DNA from: Anaerolineae bacterium
GTDB lineage: Bacteria; Chloroflexota; Anaerolineae; Aggregatilineales; UBA3940
DNA length: 64,000 bases
Reading direction: 5' to 3'
NCBI GenBank assembly: GCA_016926255.1
Contig: JAFGOY010000053.1
Span: forward strand, 1 to 64,000
Shown piece by piece: positions 1-8,176 of this stretch. The notes below the pieces were generated by a model. The model did not search any database. It was not told the origin of the DNA and saw only the letters and a program-made list of their open reading frames with translations. The position numbers and the translations under genes were made by a program. The first letter of the stretch is position 1. Each line of letters starts with the position of its first letter.

Positions 1-30
1 CACTGGAAAGAAATAGGCAAAAACTTTAGA

Positions 31-60
31 TTGACACCCTACCCGTATTCGGCGTATACT
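31..60 (+). promoter_or_regulatory. Sigma-70-type promoter of the lacI-type gene
   Basis: TTGACA at 31-36 and TATACT at 55-60 are separated by 18 bp. Transcription would start near 67, inside the palindrome described next. The TTG at 31 is the -35 box and should not be taken as a start codon for the downstream gene. Confidence 0.75.
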
Positions 61-63
61 GAA

Positions 64-89
64 CACAACCGGTTGCGCAACCGGTTGCG
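64..89. promoter_or_regulatory. Tandem LacI-family operator overlapping the transcription start
   Basis: A 12-bp unit, CAACCGGTTGCG, occurs twice head to tail (66-77 and 78-89). Bases 67-86 form a perfect 20-bp palindrome and 76-89 a perfect 14-bp one with the central CG typical of LacI/GalR operators. The element lies just after the -10 box, so a bound repressor would block initiation. The most likely ligand is the protein encoded immediately downstream (autoregulation, inferred). Confidence 0.75.
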
Positions 90-120
90 TGAGCCTGCAA
101 TAGGATCGAGAGCCGAATTG

Positions 121-1191
121 ATGAAACGTATCACCATGCGCGATGTCGCTGACGAAGTCGGCGTGTCGAAATCCACCGTGTCGCATGTTCTCAACGATAC
201 GCGCTTCGTTGCCGACGGGACCCGACAACGCGTTCTCGATGCCGTCGAGCGGCTGGGCTACCGTCCCAGCCAGATCGCCCGCAGTCTCGCTGTCCGTCAC
301 ACTCATACCGTCGGCCTGTTGATCTCCGATGTCGGCAACCCATTCTATCCACCGGTGATCAAAGGTGTCGAGGAAGTCGCCCTCGACCATGATTACACCG
401 TTCTTTTTTCCAACGTCAGTTATGATCTCGACCGCATCGTTGGCAGTATTCGGACGATGATCGACCGCCACATCGACGGCGCTATCGCCATGTCAAGCCG
501 CTTCTCCTCAGAGATGGCTGCCGAACTGCTCGACAACCAGATTCCGACCGTTCTGCTCGACTGGGATGATGAGGCAATGCTCCCATACCGCGAGCAGGTC
601 GGATTGATCTCGTTCGATTTCGCCAGCGGCATTCGCGAGGCAGCCCGCCATCTTGTCGATCTGGGACATCGACGGTTTGCCCATATCAGCGGCCCGCCCG
701 ACGTATGGACATCGCGCCGCCGGTGCGATGCGTTCATCGGGGCTTTAGTGGAATGTGGTATTGCGGCTAATGAAGTCATGGTCGTTGAGGGTGATTTGCA
801 GATCGAAGGCGGGCGGGCAGCGCTCCACCGCCTGGTTGAAGCCGGTCAGCCACCAACCGCTGTTTTCGCCGCCAACGATCTCACCGCGCTGGGCATGCTG
901 TGGGAAGCCCGCAAGATCGGCCTGCGCATCCCAGAGGACATTTCATTGATCGGCCTTGACGATATTCCCCTTGCCGAGCAGACCACCCCGGCGCTGACGA
1001 CCGTGGCTCTACCCATCTACGAAACCGGCCAGATTGCCATGACAATGCTGCTTGAGATGATCTGCCGCGAGAATGTTGAGCCGTCGGATGATTATTTCAC
1101 GAGACAGGTCATCCCTACCCGGCTGATCGTCCGCGAATCGACCACTCGATGCCCGGATTTGGATTCGCTCGGTGCTGTTGAGGATCAATAG
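121..1191 (+). CDS. LacI-family transcriptional repressor
   Basis: This 356-residue protein has the LacI/GalR layout. An N-terminal helix-turn-helix (about residues 1-50, with VSKSTVSHVLN) and a hinge helix are followed by a periplasmic-binding-protein-like effector domain containing HTVGLLISDVGNPFY and a conserved C-terminal IGLDD stretch. The ATG at 121 is chosen because everything upstream in frame is promoter and operator sequence. The effector is not evident. The neighbouring ABC transporter and araD remnants suggest a pentose or similar simple sugar (inference). Autoregulation through the palindrome at 64-89 is likely. No copy of that operator was found in front of the transporter genes. 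Confidence 0.93.
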   Translation: MKRITMRDVADEVGVSKSTVSHVLNDTRFVADGTRQRVLDAVERLGYRPSQIARSLAVRHTHTVGLLISDVGNPFYPPVIKGVEEVALDHDYTVLFSNVSYDLDRIVGSIRTMIDRHIDGAIAMSSRFSSEMAAELLDNQIPTVLLDWDDEAMLPYREQVGLISFDFASGIREAARHLVDLGHRRFAHISGPPDVWTSRRRCDAFIGALVECGIAANEVMVVEGDLQIEGGRAALHRLVEAGQPPTAVFAANDLTALGMLWEARKIGLRIPEDISLIGLDDIPLAEQTTPALTTVALPIYETGQIAMTMLLEMICRENVEPSDDYFTRQVIPTRLIVRESTTRCPDLDSLGAVEDQ

Positions 1192-1236
1192 ACTTGATAA
1201 TCTGGCAATTGGGAGAATAGGGGGAAGTTGGATCTC

Positions 1237-1428
1237 TCTGCCAGTGGCGATCCTGCTCAAGAATCACGGTGTGTTCACCGTCGGCAGGTCGGGCAAATCC
1301 GCCGTCAAAGCAGCAGTGATGGTCGAAGATGTCGCCCGGACGGTTTGGCTGGCGTGCAACCGGACGAAATCCCGGACGAGTTTGTCGCCAAATTACACGA
1401 TCACTACACCAATGTTTACGGACAGTAA
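1237..1428 (+). pseudogene. C-terminal remnant of an AraD-like L-ribulose-5-phosphate 4-epimerase (copy 1)
   Basis: Translation gives an AraD-like stretch, ILLKNHGVFTVG, then KAAVMVEDVARTVWLA. A frameshift near 1360 leads into PDEIPDEFVAKLHDHYTNVYG and a stop at 1428. In the class II aldolase/AraD family the NHG motif and a C-terminal KLHDRYTNVYGQ-type tail are characteristic. Only about 65 codons survive, and neither an N-terminal part nor a usable start is present. It fills most of the 349-bp gap between the repressor and the transporter. Confidence 0.7.
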
Positions 1429-1540
1429 ATGCCGAGTGTATATATAGCCAATATTAAGGAGGTGGCACACATAATAGGGAAAAGCAAAGAAAGATGTCTA
1501 CTGTTCATTTGAGCAAATAGTACAAGGAGATAAAGAGACA

Positions 1541-2746
1541 ATGGAAACCAAGAAGCAACTGCTCATCCTTTTGGCCGTGCTGGTGTTAGGTCTGGTTCTC
1601 GCGGCTTGCACACCGGCTGCCCCGGCTGTTGACGAAGGAAAAATCACCGAGTTGGAAGCCGAGTTAGCCCAGGCCGAAGCCGATCTCGCGGCTGCTCAGG
1701 AAGCCGGGCAGGACGTTGCCGATCTGGAAGCAGCGCTCGAATCTGCCCAGGCCGATCTGGCCGATGCTGAAGCAGCGGCAGCAGAAGCAGCCGCTGCGCC
1801 TGTCGAAGAACCGGTGGCAGTAGATGAAGGCGCGAAGTGGTGTTCAAACACCGATATCGTGTTCTTCCCCGGCGGTTCACCCGGCGGCCCGTTTGCTACG
1901 GTTGTCTATAACGGTGCAGTGCAGGCTGCCGAGGACCTGGGCGCAAACGTGGAATACGTATGGTCTGACTGGAACCCGGAGAACATGATCACTCAGTTCG
2001 CCGAGGCCATGGCCACCAACCCGGATGGCATCGCCATCATGGGGCACCCAGGTGACGAAGCGTTTGCGCCTCTGGTTGACGAAGCTGAGGCTCAGGGCAT
2101 TGTTGTGACCAGCATGAATACCCAGCTGCCCGAACTGCAATCAGCGTACAGCTCGGCTGGCTTTGGTTATGTCGGTGCAATCCTGTATGATGCCGGTTAT
2201 GCCCTTGGCAAGGAATCCGTTGCCCGCTTTGACCTGCAAGAAGGCGACCGGGCGATGGTTTGGGGCTTGCTGGCTCAGGCAGGGCGCGGCGAGCGTACCC
2301 GTGGTGTGGTTGACGCTCTTGAAGATGCGGGCCTCGTTGTCGATTACCTGGAGATTGATGATGCCACCAACGCTGATGCGGCGGCTGGTGTCCCAACTTT
2401 CGTTGGCTATGCTTCGGCTAACCCGGATGTCAAGCTGATTGTGACCGACCACGGCGCGCTGACTGCTACCCAGGAAACCTACCTGACCGCCGCTGGCTTC
2501 GGACCCGATGACGTTTACGCCGCCGGTTTCGACCTTTCACCGGCGACCGTAACAGCCATCCAGGGTGGCTGGACTGACCTGGTGATTGACCAGCAGCAGT
2601 GGCTGCAAGGCTATATGGCCGTTCTGCAAATCTGCTTGACGGATAATTATGCCTTTACCGGTTTGCAAATCGACACTGGCGCGGGCTTTGCCCATAAGGA
2701 CAACGTGGACTTGCTCGAAGCCCTTGTCGGAGAACAAATTCGCTAG
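1541..2746 (+). CDS. Sugar ABC transporter substrate-binding lipoprotein
   Basis: This 401-residue protein has a lipoprotein signal peptide with lipobox LAAC (Cys23). Next comes an Ala/Glu-rich heptad-like segment (about residues 33-90) that should form a coiled-coil stalk, then a periplasmic-binding-protein type I fold (peripla_BP_4-like) from about residue 98. Phrases such as MITQFAEAMATNPDGIAIMG and a late VIDQQQWLQGY are typical of CUT2 simple-sugar binders. The start has AAGGAG about 12 bases upstream. It is the first gene of a three-gene transporter locus and captures the ligand at the outer face of the membrane. The specific sugar is not determinable from sequence alone. Confidence 0.93.
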   Translation: METKKQLLILLAVLVLGLVLAACTPAAPAVDEGKITELEAELAQAEADLAAAQEAGQDVADLEAALESAQADLADAEAAAAEAAAAPVEEPVAVDEGAKWCSNTDIVFFPGGSPGGPFATVVYNGAVQAAEDLGANVEYVWSDWNPENMITQFAEAMATNPDGIAIMGHPGDEAFAPLVDEAEAQGIVVTSMNTQLPELQSAYSSAGFGYVGAILYDAGYALGKESVARFDLQEGDRAMVWGLLAQAGRGERTRGVVDALEDAGLVVDYLEIDDATNADAAAGVPTFVGYASANPDVKLIVTDHGALTATQETYLTAAGFGPDDVYAAGFDLSPATVTAIQGGWTDLVIDQQQWLQGYMAVLQICLTDNYAFTGLQIDTGAGFAHKDNVDLLEALVGEQIR

Positions 2747-2875
2747 CAACAACCTCTTTGATCCTCGATAAAGAGACAGTCGAGGAACAAGTCAAGCGAG
2801 GGGCAATTGTACGGCCTGATCTGACAGTCTGAAAAACCGTTCATTGTCCCTCGCCCCTCCAGCAAGGAGTATTAT

Positions 2876-3670
2876 ATGACGTACCGGATAGAACTCAAAA
2901 AGGTATCGAAATCCTTTGGTGAAGTACAGGCCCTGAAGGATATCGACTTCAAACTCGGCCAGAATGAAGTGGTTGGCTTGCTGGGTGACAACGGTGCAGG
3001 GAAATCTACTCTTATTAAGATTCTCACAGGCTATCACCAGCCCACATCGGGCGAAATCTACTTCAATGGCGAACAAGTAGAAAACCTGACTGTCCCGAAA
3101 GCCAGAAAGCTCGGTGTTGAGACAGTTTACCAGGAACGCGCACTGGCAGAGCTGCAAACGCTTTGGCGCAATATCTTCCTGGGGCGGGAGCTGAGCAATC
3201 CATTGGGATTTATGGACATAAAAAAAATGAAAGACGAAACCCACCGCCTGATGATCGAATCCATGGGTTTCACTTCGTCCGCCGTCACACCCGATTCGCC
3301 GATTGGAACCTTTTCTGGTGGAGAAAAACAGGGTGTGGCTATCGTTCGTGCCTTGTATTTCAACGCCGATATCATCATCCTGGATGAACCCACGATGGGG
3401 CTATCATTGAAAGAAACGCGGAAATTGCTCAATTTTGTACGTGGCATCAAGGGTGCGGGGAAATCAGCCGTTTTCATTGACCACAATATCTTCCATGTAT
3501 ACAACGTGGCGGATCGGGTCATTGTAATCGACCGGGGTATGGTAGCCGGGGAATTCAATACCTCAGACATTACTCTGGACGATCTCATGGACAAAATGTA
3601 TCGGATTGCAGAAACAGGCAGTTTTAACGGTGCAGTCGAACAGGAATACTCCCAGGGGCAACAACAATGA
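2876..3670 (+). CDS. Sugar ABC transporter ATP-binding protein (single cassette)
   Basis: This 264-residue nucleotide-binding subunit has Walker A GDNGAGKST (about residues 37-45), a signature FSGGEKQGVAIVRAL in place of the canonical LSGGQ, Walker B IIILDEPTMGL and a switch His (FIDHN). It has one cassette, like FrcA-type subunits, not the duplicated RbsA/XylG form. AAGGAG precedes the ATG. Its last codons overlap the permease start by four bases (ATGA), which implies translational coupling. It powers import together with the upstream binding protein and downstream permease. Confidence 0.94.
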   Translation: MTYRIELKKVSKSFGEVQALKDIDFKLGQNEVVGLLGDNGAGKSTLIKILTGYHQPTSGEIYFNGEQVENLTVPKARKLGVETVYQERALAELQTLWRNIFLGRELSNPLGFMDIKKMKDETHRLMIESMGFTSSAVTPDSPIGTFSGGEKQGVAIVRALYFNADIIILDEPTMGLSLKETRKLLNFVRGIKGAGKSAVFIDHNIFHVYNVADRVIVIDRGMVAGEFNTSDITLDDLMDKMYRIAETGSFNGAVEQEYSQGQQQ

Positions 3671-4668
3671 CCAACACAGAATCGACACAACCTTACCAGG
3701 ACAAATTCTCGCTAGCCAAGTTTGTCCGATCCAATGGCACTCAACTTGGCATTTTTGGCGTTTTTATCACGCTTTGGCTGATTTTCATTTTCGCAGCACC
3801 TGACACTTTCCTCGCCTCGAATATCTACTACGCCTTCATGTCCACCATCCCATTCTTTGCCATCATGGCAATGCCGCTTACCCTGGCGGTCATCGCGGGG
3901 GAGATGGACTTGTCGTTCACGTCTATTATGGCTATGGGCATGATTGCCTTCATATTGACCTATGACGCAACAAGCAGCGTCGCATTGGCTTTTATCGCGG
4001 CCTTGTTGATGGGGACTGTCGCTGGCTTTCTGAATGGCATAATCGTGGTCATATTCGGTATTCCATCTCTGGTGGCAACGATTGGTACCCAATTCTTTTG
4101 GAGAGGAGCTGTCCTTGTGCTCTCGGAGGGAAGAAGTGGCTCGTTGGGATATACCAGAGCATCCCTGCTGCACCCCGTTCTGGTCGGCAAGATCGGGGGT
4201 GTCTTCCCTATGCAAATGGTTTGGCTGATCATTGTTACGATAGCCATGTGGGCGCTGCTCAACAAGCATCGTTTTGGCTCCCACGTCTTTTTGATCGGCG
4301 ATAATGAAAACTCTGCCAGATTGATGGGTATCAATGCCGGTCGGGTGCGCATCATCGTGTTCTCGCTTATCGGCGCGATCTCTGCCTTTGCCGGGGTGAT
4401 CGCCAGCCTGTATGTGACCTACTTCTGGCCAAGCCTGGGGGATGGATACCTGCTGCGCACCCTGGCCTCCGTCTTTTTAGGCGGGACATCGGTTTTTGGT
4501 GGTGCCGGTACGATCTTCGGTACTTTTATCGGAGCTTTCATCATTGGGGCTATTGAGGCTGCGACTGTCGCCGTTGGCTTGACCGGATTCTGGACCCAGT
4601 TAATCTATGGCTCGATCATCGTCCTGTCGGTTATCATGCACAGCTACCTGCGCCGGAGACTGAAGTGA
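3667..4668 (+). CDS. Sugar ABC transporter permease (RbsC/FrcB family)
   Basis: This 333-residue, highly hydrophobic BPD_transp_2-family protein has roughly 8-10 membrane segments. The cytoplasmic loop NSARLMGINAGRVRI corresponds to the conserved coupling region of CUT2 permeases, and LGGTSVFGGAGTIFGT is a family signature. It overlaps the ATPase gene by four bases. With a homodimer of this protein, two ATPases and the lipoprotein, the locus would form a complete simple-sugar importer. Confidence 0.94.
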   Translation: MTNTESTQPYQDKFSLAKFVRSNGTQLGIFGVFITLWLIFIFAAPDTFLASNIYYAFMSTIPFFAIMAMPLTLAVIAGEMDLSFTSIMAMGMIAFILTYDATSSVALAFIAALLMGTVAGFLNGIIVVIFGIPSLVATIGTQFFWRGAVLVLSEGRSGSLGYTRASLLHPVLVGKIGGVFPMQMVWLIIVTIAMWALLNKHRFGSHVFLIGDNENSARLMGINAGRVRIIVFSLIGAISAFAGVIASLYVTYFWPSLGDGYLLRTLASVFLGGTSVFGGAGTIFGTFIGAFIIGAIEAATVAVGLTGFWTQLIYGSIIVLSVIMHSYLRRRLK

Positions 4669-4764
4669 TATCCCAATGAGCAGCACAATACGGGGCCATG
4701 ATTGCCCTTGATAGAGCGGAAGGTACAATAAATTCGTATTAGCAACCTCGATCAGTTCCAAAGT

Positions 4765-4929
4765 GAGCAGGCCCCCACCATCGGCAAGTCGGGCGAAACC
4801 GCCGTCAAAGTAGCGATAATCGCCCGTACCGTGTGGCTGGCCCTATAGATTGGGAACCCACAAGGAATTCCGGAAGAGGCTATTGCTAAATTGCATGACC
4901 GCTATACCAATGTTTATGGTCGACAATAA
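4765..4929 (+). pseudogene. C-terminal remnant of an AraD-like epimerase (copy 2)
   Basis: Translation reads PTIGKSGETAVKVAIIARTVWLAL, then a stop, then IGNPQGIPEEAIAKLHDRYTNVYG and a stop at 4929. It matches remnant copy 1 (1237-1428) residue for residue over most of its length, but lacks the NHG motif and the MVEDV stretch and has an internal stop. It lies in the 543-bp gap after the permease. Apart from this remnant and the hairpin at 4947-4984, I see nothing else in that gap. Confidence 0.65.
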
Positions 4930-4946
4930 TACCATTCCGATCAAGA

Positions 4947-4984
4947 GCTGCGTCCCCCTCGGTTGATGGAGGGGGACGCGCAGC
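4947..4984 (+). terminator. GC-rich hairpin after the sugar transporter operon
   Basis: Arms 4947-4960 and 4969-4984 pair over about 14 bp (core GTCCCCCTC/GAGGGGGAC) with an 8-base loop and a small bulge. There is no U-run after it, so it may protect the 3' end or act with Rho rather than as a classical intrinsic terminator. Confidence 0.4.
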
Positions 4985-5211
4985 CAGTTTCCTCAAGATT
5001 CAGAGCCTCATAATATTCCAGACGTTTCTCCTCTACTGTTACAAAAACTAAAAGATGGCCGTGTTGAGGTGGGACATGGTCAATAAATAAATATAATAGT
5101 AGTAGGCTATCCGGGCCTCTAGCAAAACGAATGTATATCATTCAAGTTTGCTTTCTGGTAGCGGCTCTTTTGTTGACACTGCTGGTTAACTGGTAGACAA
5201 GGAGGCGATTT

Positions 5212-6204
5212 ATGGCAAGAAAATGTGTGAATTGCGACAATGATATCCGGGACTTCGCACGGATTTGTGCTTCCTGTGAAACATTTCAGCCATTAAAGGA
5301 ACTCTCGCCTGTTCCTTCCAATATATCAAATTGGAATGGGAGTGACTCGCTGGAGAACCTGGATCTGTCGTGGTGCGATCTTTCTCATGTGTCGCTGCGG
5401 CGGGCAAATCTGGAAGGGGCAAACCTGGAAGGGGCCGACCTGAGCTTCGCCGATCTGTCCGAGGCAAATCTGCGAGAAGCAAACCTGCACAGTGTTATTC
5501 TGGTGGGTGCCAACCTGGAAAGAGCCGATCTCACCGGGGCCAGCTTCGAAGATGCGGTATTGTGGAATACCAACCTGCAAAAAACCTATCTATCGAGCAC
5601 GAACCTGGCTGGGGCCTATTTACGAGAACTCGACCTTCACAATGCGTTTATAGAAACAAACCTTTCCCAGGCTCATATCCAGGATGTTGATCTTAAGGGA
5701 GCCAGTCTGACGTCGGCGAATCTGGAAGGGGTAAGCCTGTACAACGTTCAGTTGGACGGGGGGAAACTGGGGGGAGTTAATTTGCGGGGTTCCAGCTTAC
5801 GTGCAGTGACAGCAACACGGGCCGAACTGGTCATGGCGCACCTGGGCAGGGCAAACTTCGAAGATGTCGATCTCAACCGGGCTAACTTATTTGAGGCCAA
5901 ACTCAAGGAAGTCTCTTTTAAAAACGTCGTCCTGTCAGAGGCCGATCTGCGGGGGGCTAACCTGGAGAGCGCTTTCCTCCGGTTTGTCGAGTTTGATCAG
6001 ACAATGCTGAAAGACTCGGTTTTTAAAAATGCGGACCTGGCTCACTGCACCCTGGAAAAAGCTGCTTCGCTGGATTTCGCGAACCTGGAAGGACTGTATC
6101 TTGACTTTGTGCATCCGAGCACACAGGATGTCGTCTACGAGCGGCTTCGAGAAATTGGCTCCCTTGAGGGGGTTACCCTGCCCAATGGCACGGTAACATC
6201 CTGA
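5212..6204 (+). CDS. Pentapeptide-repeat protein with N-terminal zinc ribbon
   Basis: This 330-residue protein starts with a four-Cys zinc-ribbon-like segment (Cys5-x2-Cys8 and Cys19-x2-Cys22). From about residue 50 to 290 it consists of A(D/N)Lxx repeats such as GANLEGADLSFADL, which fold as a right-handed quadrilateral beta-helix. AAGGAGG lies at 5199-5205. Some pentapeptide proteins mimic DNA and protect gyrase, but many have no known role. The zinc ribbon hints at a nucleic-acid or protein contact (inference). It is a single-gene unit with its own terminator. Confidence 0.9.
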   Translation: MARKCVNCDNDIRDFARICASCETFQPLKELSPVPSNISNWNGSDSLENLDLSWCDLSHVSLRRANLEGANLEGADLSFADLSEANLREANLHSVILVGANLERADLTGASFEDAVLWNTNLQKTYLSSTNLAGAYLRELDLHNAFIETNLSQAHIQDVDLKGASLTSANLEGVSLYNVQLDGGKLGGVNLRGSSLRAVTATRAELVMAHLGRANFEDVDLNRANLFEAKLKEVSFKNVVLSEADLRGANLESAFLRFVEFDQTMLKDSVFKNADLAHCTLEKAASLDFANLEGLYLDFVHPSTQDVVYERLREIGSLEGVTLPNGTVTS

Positions 6205-6246
6205 AAGATATAAAAGCCTCTGAAACGGGGATCACTTTTCACAGCC

Positions 6247-6284
6247 GGGCGCTTTTTCTTCCCAGAAGAAGCGCCCTTTTATTT
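6247..6284 (+). terminator. Intrinsic terminator after the pentapeptide gene
   Basis: GGGCGC at 6247-6252 pairs with GCGCCC at 6271-6276. CTTC/GAAG pairing inside extends the stem. It is followed by TTTTATTT. Confidence 0.75.
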
Positions 6285-6397
6285 GTGCTTGTGCAGCGAA
6301 TGGGATAGCTTTGCAAAATCAGAGTGTCATGCTAAAACTCCTGAAGTTCGCATCTTCCAGGTGGTTTCATGCCACTCTTTCTGATTGGGACCCGGCG

Positions 6398-7411
6398 TCA
6401 GGCCCGGCGATATTCGGAGGGACTGATGCCAGTCCAGCGTTTGAAGGCATGATTAAAGGCACTCTGGGCTGAAAAGCCCAGTAAGAAAGCCACATCGCAA
6501 ATCGGGATATTGGGCCGGTCAAGATAGGTGATCGCGATTTCCTTGCGAAGCTGATCGAACAGTTCACGATAGGTTGTTTGCTCCTCTTTGAGCTTGTTCT
6601 GCAACTGACGCACACTGATCGCCAGGTCATAAGCGATGGCACCAACAGTAGGCTTATCGCCTTCGAGAAGCATATGGGCGATCCGGCTGCGAACCTGCTC
6701 CGCCCATGAATCGGGCGCGTACAGTTCGTGGAGCATCTCGTCCGCTATTTCCTCCAACCGCCCAAGCAGCTTCGGGTTCGCCATCCTTATGGGATGATCC
6801 AGATCGACACGGCGCAGGATGAGTTGATTGCGCGGCTGCTCAAACATCACCGGGCAGGCCAGTATCCGTTCATGCTCGCTGATATCTTCCGGGCGCCGAT
6901 GCCGGAAATGAATCTCCTGCTGCCGCACCTCGCCACGTGTTATTTCCTGAATGAAGAACGACAGCATCGACAGAATGGCTTCGGTATACTGCCTGCCGAT
7001 CTGGATCGGCGCACTTATGGGCATCCAGTTGTAACTGGCGACCCCTTCGGATTCATCAAGATCGAGCTTGACCAGATCAGTTTTGAGGGCATGATAGCGT
7101 CCCAGGCGCTGCAAGGCTCCACGCAGATCAGGGCTGTTCAAAATCAGTGTCGTGATCAGGTCGCCGCTGACAAACACCCGCATCGTCTCGGCATGATGCA
7201 GCCCGAAATCAGGATCACAGGCCTGTGCCTCGACGATCTCCCAGACATGGTTCGCCTTTTCGACCGGGATGCGCACCTCCTGATTTTGCAGGGTGGCGGG
7301 GTCGATCCCTGCTTCTTCGAGAATGGCGTTCTTATCCAACCCGATACGCTCAGCATAAACCAGAACCGAGTAAAGCATATCGATAGAAACGCTGTGCTGC
7401 GAGGTTAGCAT
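6398..7411 (-). CDS. AraC-family regulator with N-terminal ligand-binding domain
   Basis: This 337-residue protein has an N-terminal Arabinose_bd-type domain (PF12625-like, about residues 20-205) and a C-terminal AraC double helix-turn-helix. The C-terminal part includes SVRQLQNKLKEEQTTYREL and the hallmark GFSAQSAFNHAFKRWTGISPSEYR. The ATG at 7411 is preferred over one 54 bases upstream because GAAGGTGG sits at a good distance before it. It is transcribed divergently from the SRPBCC gene at 7589, a typical arrangement for a regulator and its target (inference). The effector is unknown; family members sense amino acids, lipids or lactones. Confidence 0.9.
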   Translation of the reverse strand: MLTSQHSVSIDMLYSVLVYAERIGLDKNAILEEAGIDPATLQNQEVRIPVEKANHVWEIVEAQACDPDFGLHHAETMRVFVSGDLITTLILNSPDLRGALQRLGRYHALKTDLVKLDLDESEGVASYNWMPISAPIQIGRQYTEAILSMLSFFIQEITRGEVRQQEIHFRHRRPEDISEHERILACPVMFEQPRNQLILRRVDLDHPIRMANPKLLGRLEEIADEMLHELYAPDSWAEQVRSRIAHMLLEGDKPTVGAIAYDLAISVRQLQNKLKEEQTTYRELFDQLRKEIAITYLDRPNIPICDVAFLLGFSAQSAFNHAFKRWTGISPSEYRRA

Positions 7412-7588
7412 ACCTACCACCTTCTCATTGTTTGGTCTCAAAGCAGTATACAGAACCCAATCCAAGGCGGAAAGTGCAGACTGCGCGATTAATCAAGATG
7501 ATTACGTGTTGAGTCAAAACCACAGGTCGAGAATTCGCTATCCTCGAATCGTATCACACAGAGTAAACACTATTCGATGGAGAGAATA

Positions 7589-8116
7589 ATGCAGAAAAAT
7601 TGTGAACATAAAGTATACACGGTTGAGGTCAAGGCGAAGCTGAACGCGCCCCCGGACATCACATACCCGCTGTTTACCGCACAGGGTGAATACTACTGGA
7701 TTCCAGGTTGGGACACGACATTCATCTTTCCCGAACAGCCGGATGCGGAGCCGGGCACCTGCTTCGCTCATGTACTGGTGCCGGGAAAACAAACCTACTG
7801 GTACACCGTCCAGTACGATCCAGAACTGAGGCAGACCATCTACGTAAGCGTCACCCCGGATATCTGGATCATGCGATTGGATGTAACCTGCGAAGATGGG
7901 CCGGGGGATACGACTATCGCCACCCTGAAATATGAATTCACCAGCCTGAGCAAAACAGGCGAGACGGTGATCGAAAGGCTGACCGGTCAGGATGGCTCAG
8001 AGAGTTTCGGAAGCCAGATCGATGGCTGGATCAATGAATACCTGGCGACCGGAAAACCGGTCGAACGGAAACGCGGGCTTGTCCAACATTTACATGGCTT
8101 GAAGCTGCGCAGCTAG
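7589..8116 (+). CDS. SRPBCC (START/Bet v1-like) domain protein
   Basis: This 175-residue protein begins with a VEVKAKLNAPPDITYPLFT strand-helix segment and has the W-x-PGWD and E-P-G-T-C-F pattern seen in polyketide-cyclase/START-like lipid-binding proteins. A long C-terminal helix follows (about residues 140-165). The second ATG (7589) is favoured because GGAG lies 7 bases upstream; another in-frame ATG is at 7577. It is soluble and probably binds a hydrophobic ligand. It is divergent from the AraC-type regulator, which may control it. Confidence 0.75.
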   Translation: MQKNCEHKVYTVEVKAKLNAPPDITYPLFTAQGEYYWIPGWDTTFIFPEQPDAEPGTCFAHVLVPGKQTYWYTVQYDPELRQTIYVSVTPDIWIMRLDVTCEDGPGDTTIATLKYEFTSLSKTGETVIERLTGQDGSESFGSQIDGWINEYLATGKPVERKRGLVQHLHGLKLRS

Positions 8117-8132
8117 GCTGAGACTGCAAAAA

Positions 8133-8153
8133 GGGAGAACGCCATGTTCTCCC
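8133..8153. terminator. Hairpin between convergent genes
   Basis: GGGAGAAC/GTTCTCCC, an 8-bp stem with a 5-base loop, lies between two convergent genes. A run of A on the left would serve as a U-run for the minus strand, so it could act in that direction. Confidence 0.45.
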
Positions 8154-8176
8154 TCAATCACGACATCCAATTGTTG

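Noticed and set aside
31-120. Longer N-terminus of the LacI-type protein starting at TTG 31
   Set aside because: That stretch is the -35 box, -10 box and operator; the helix-turn-helix begins at the ATG at 121.
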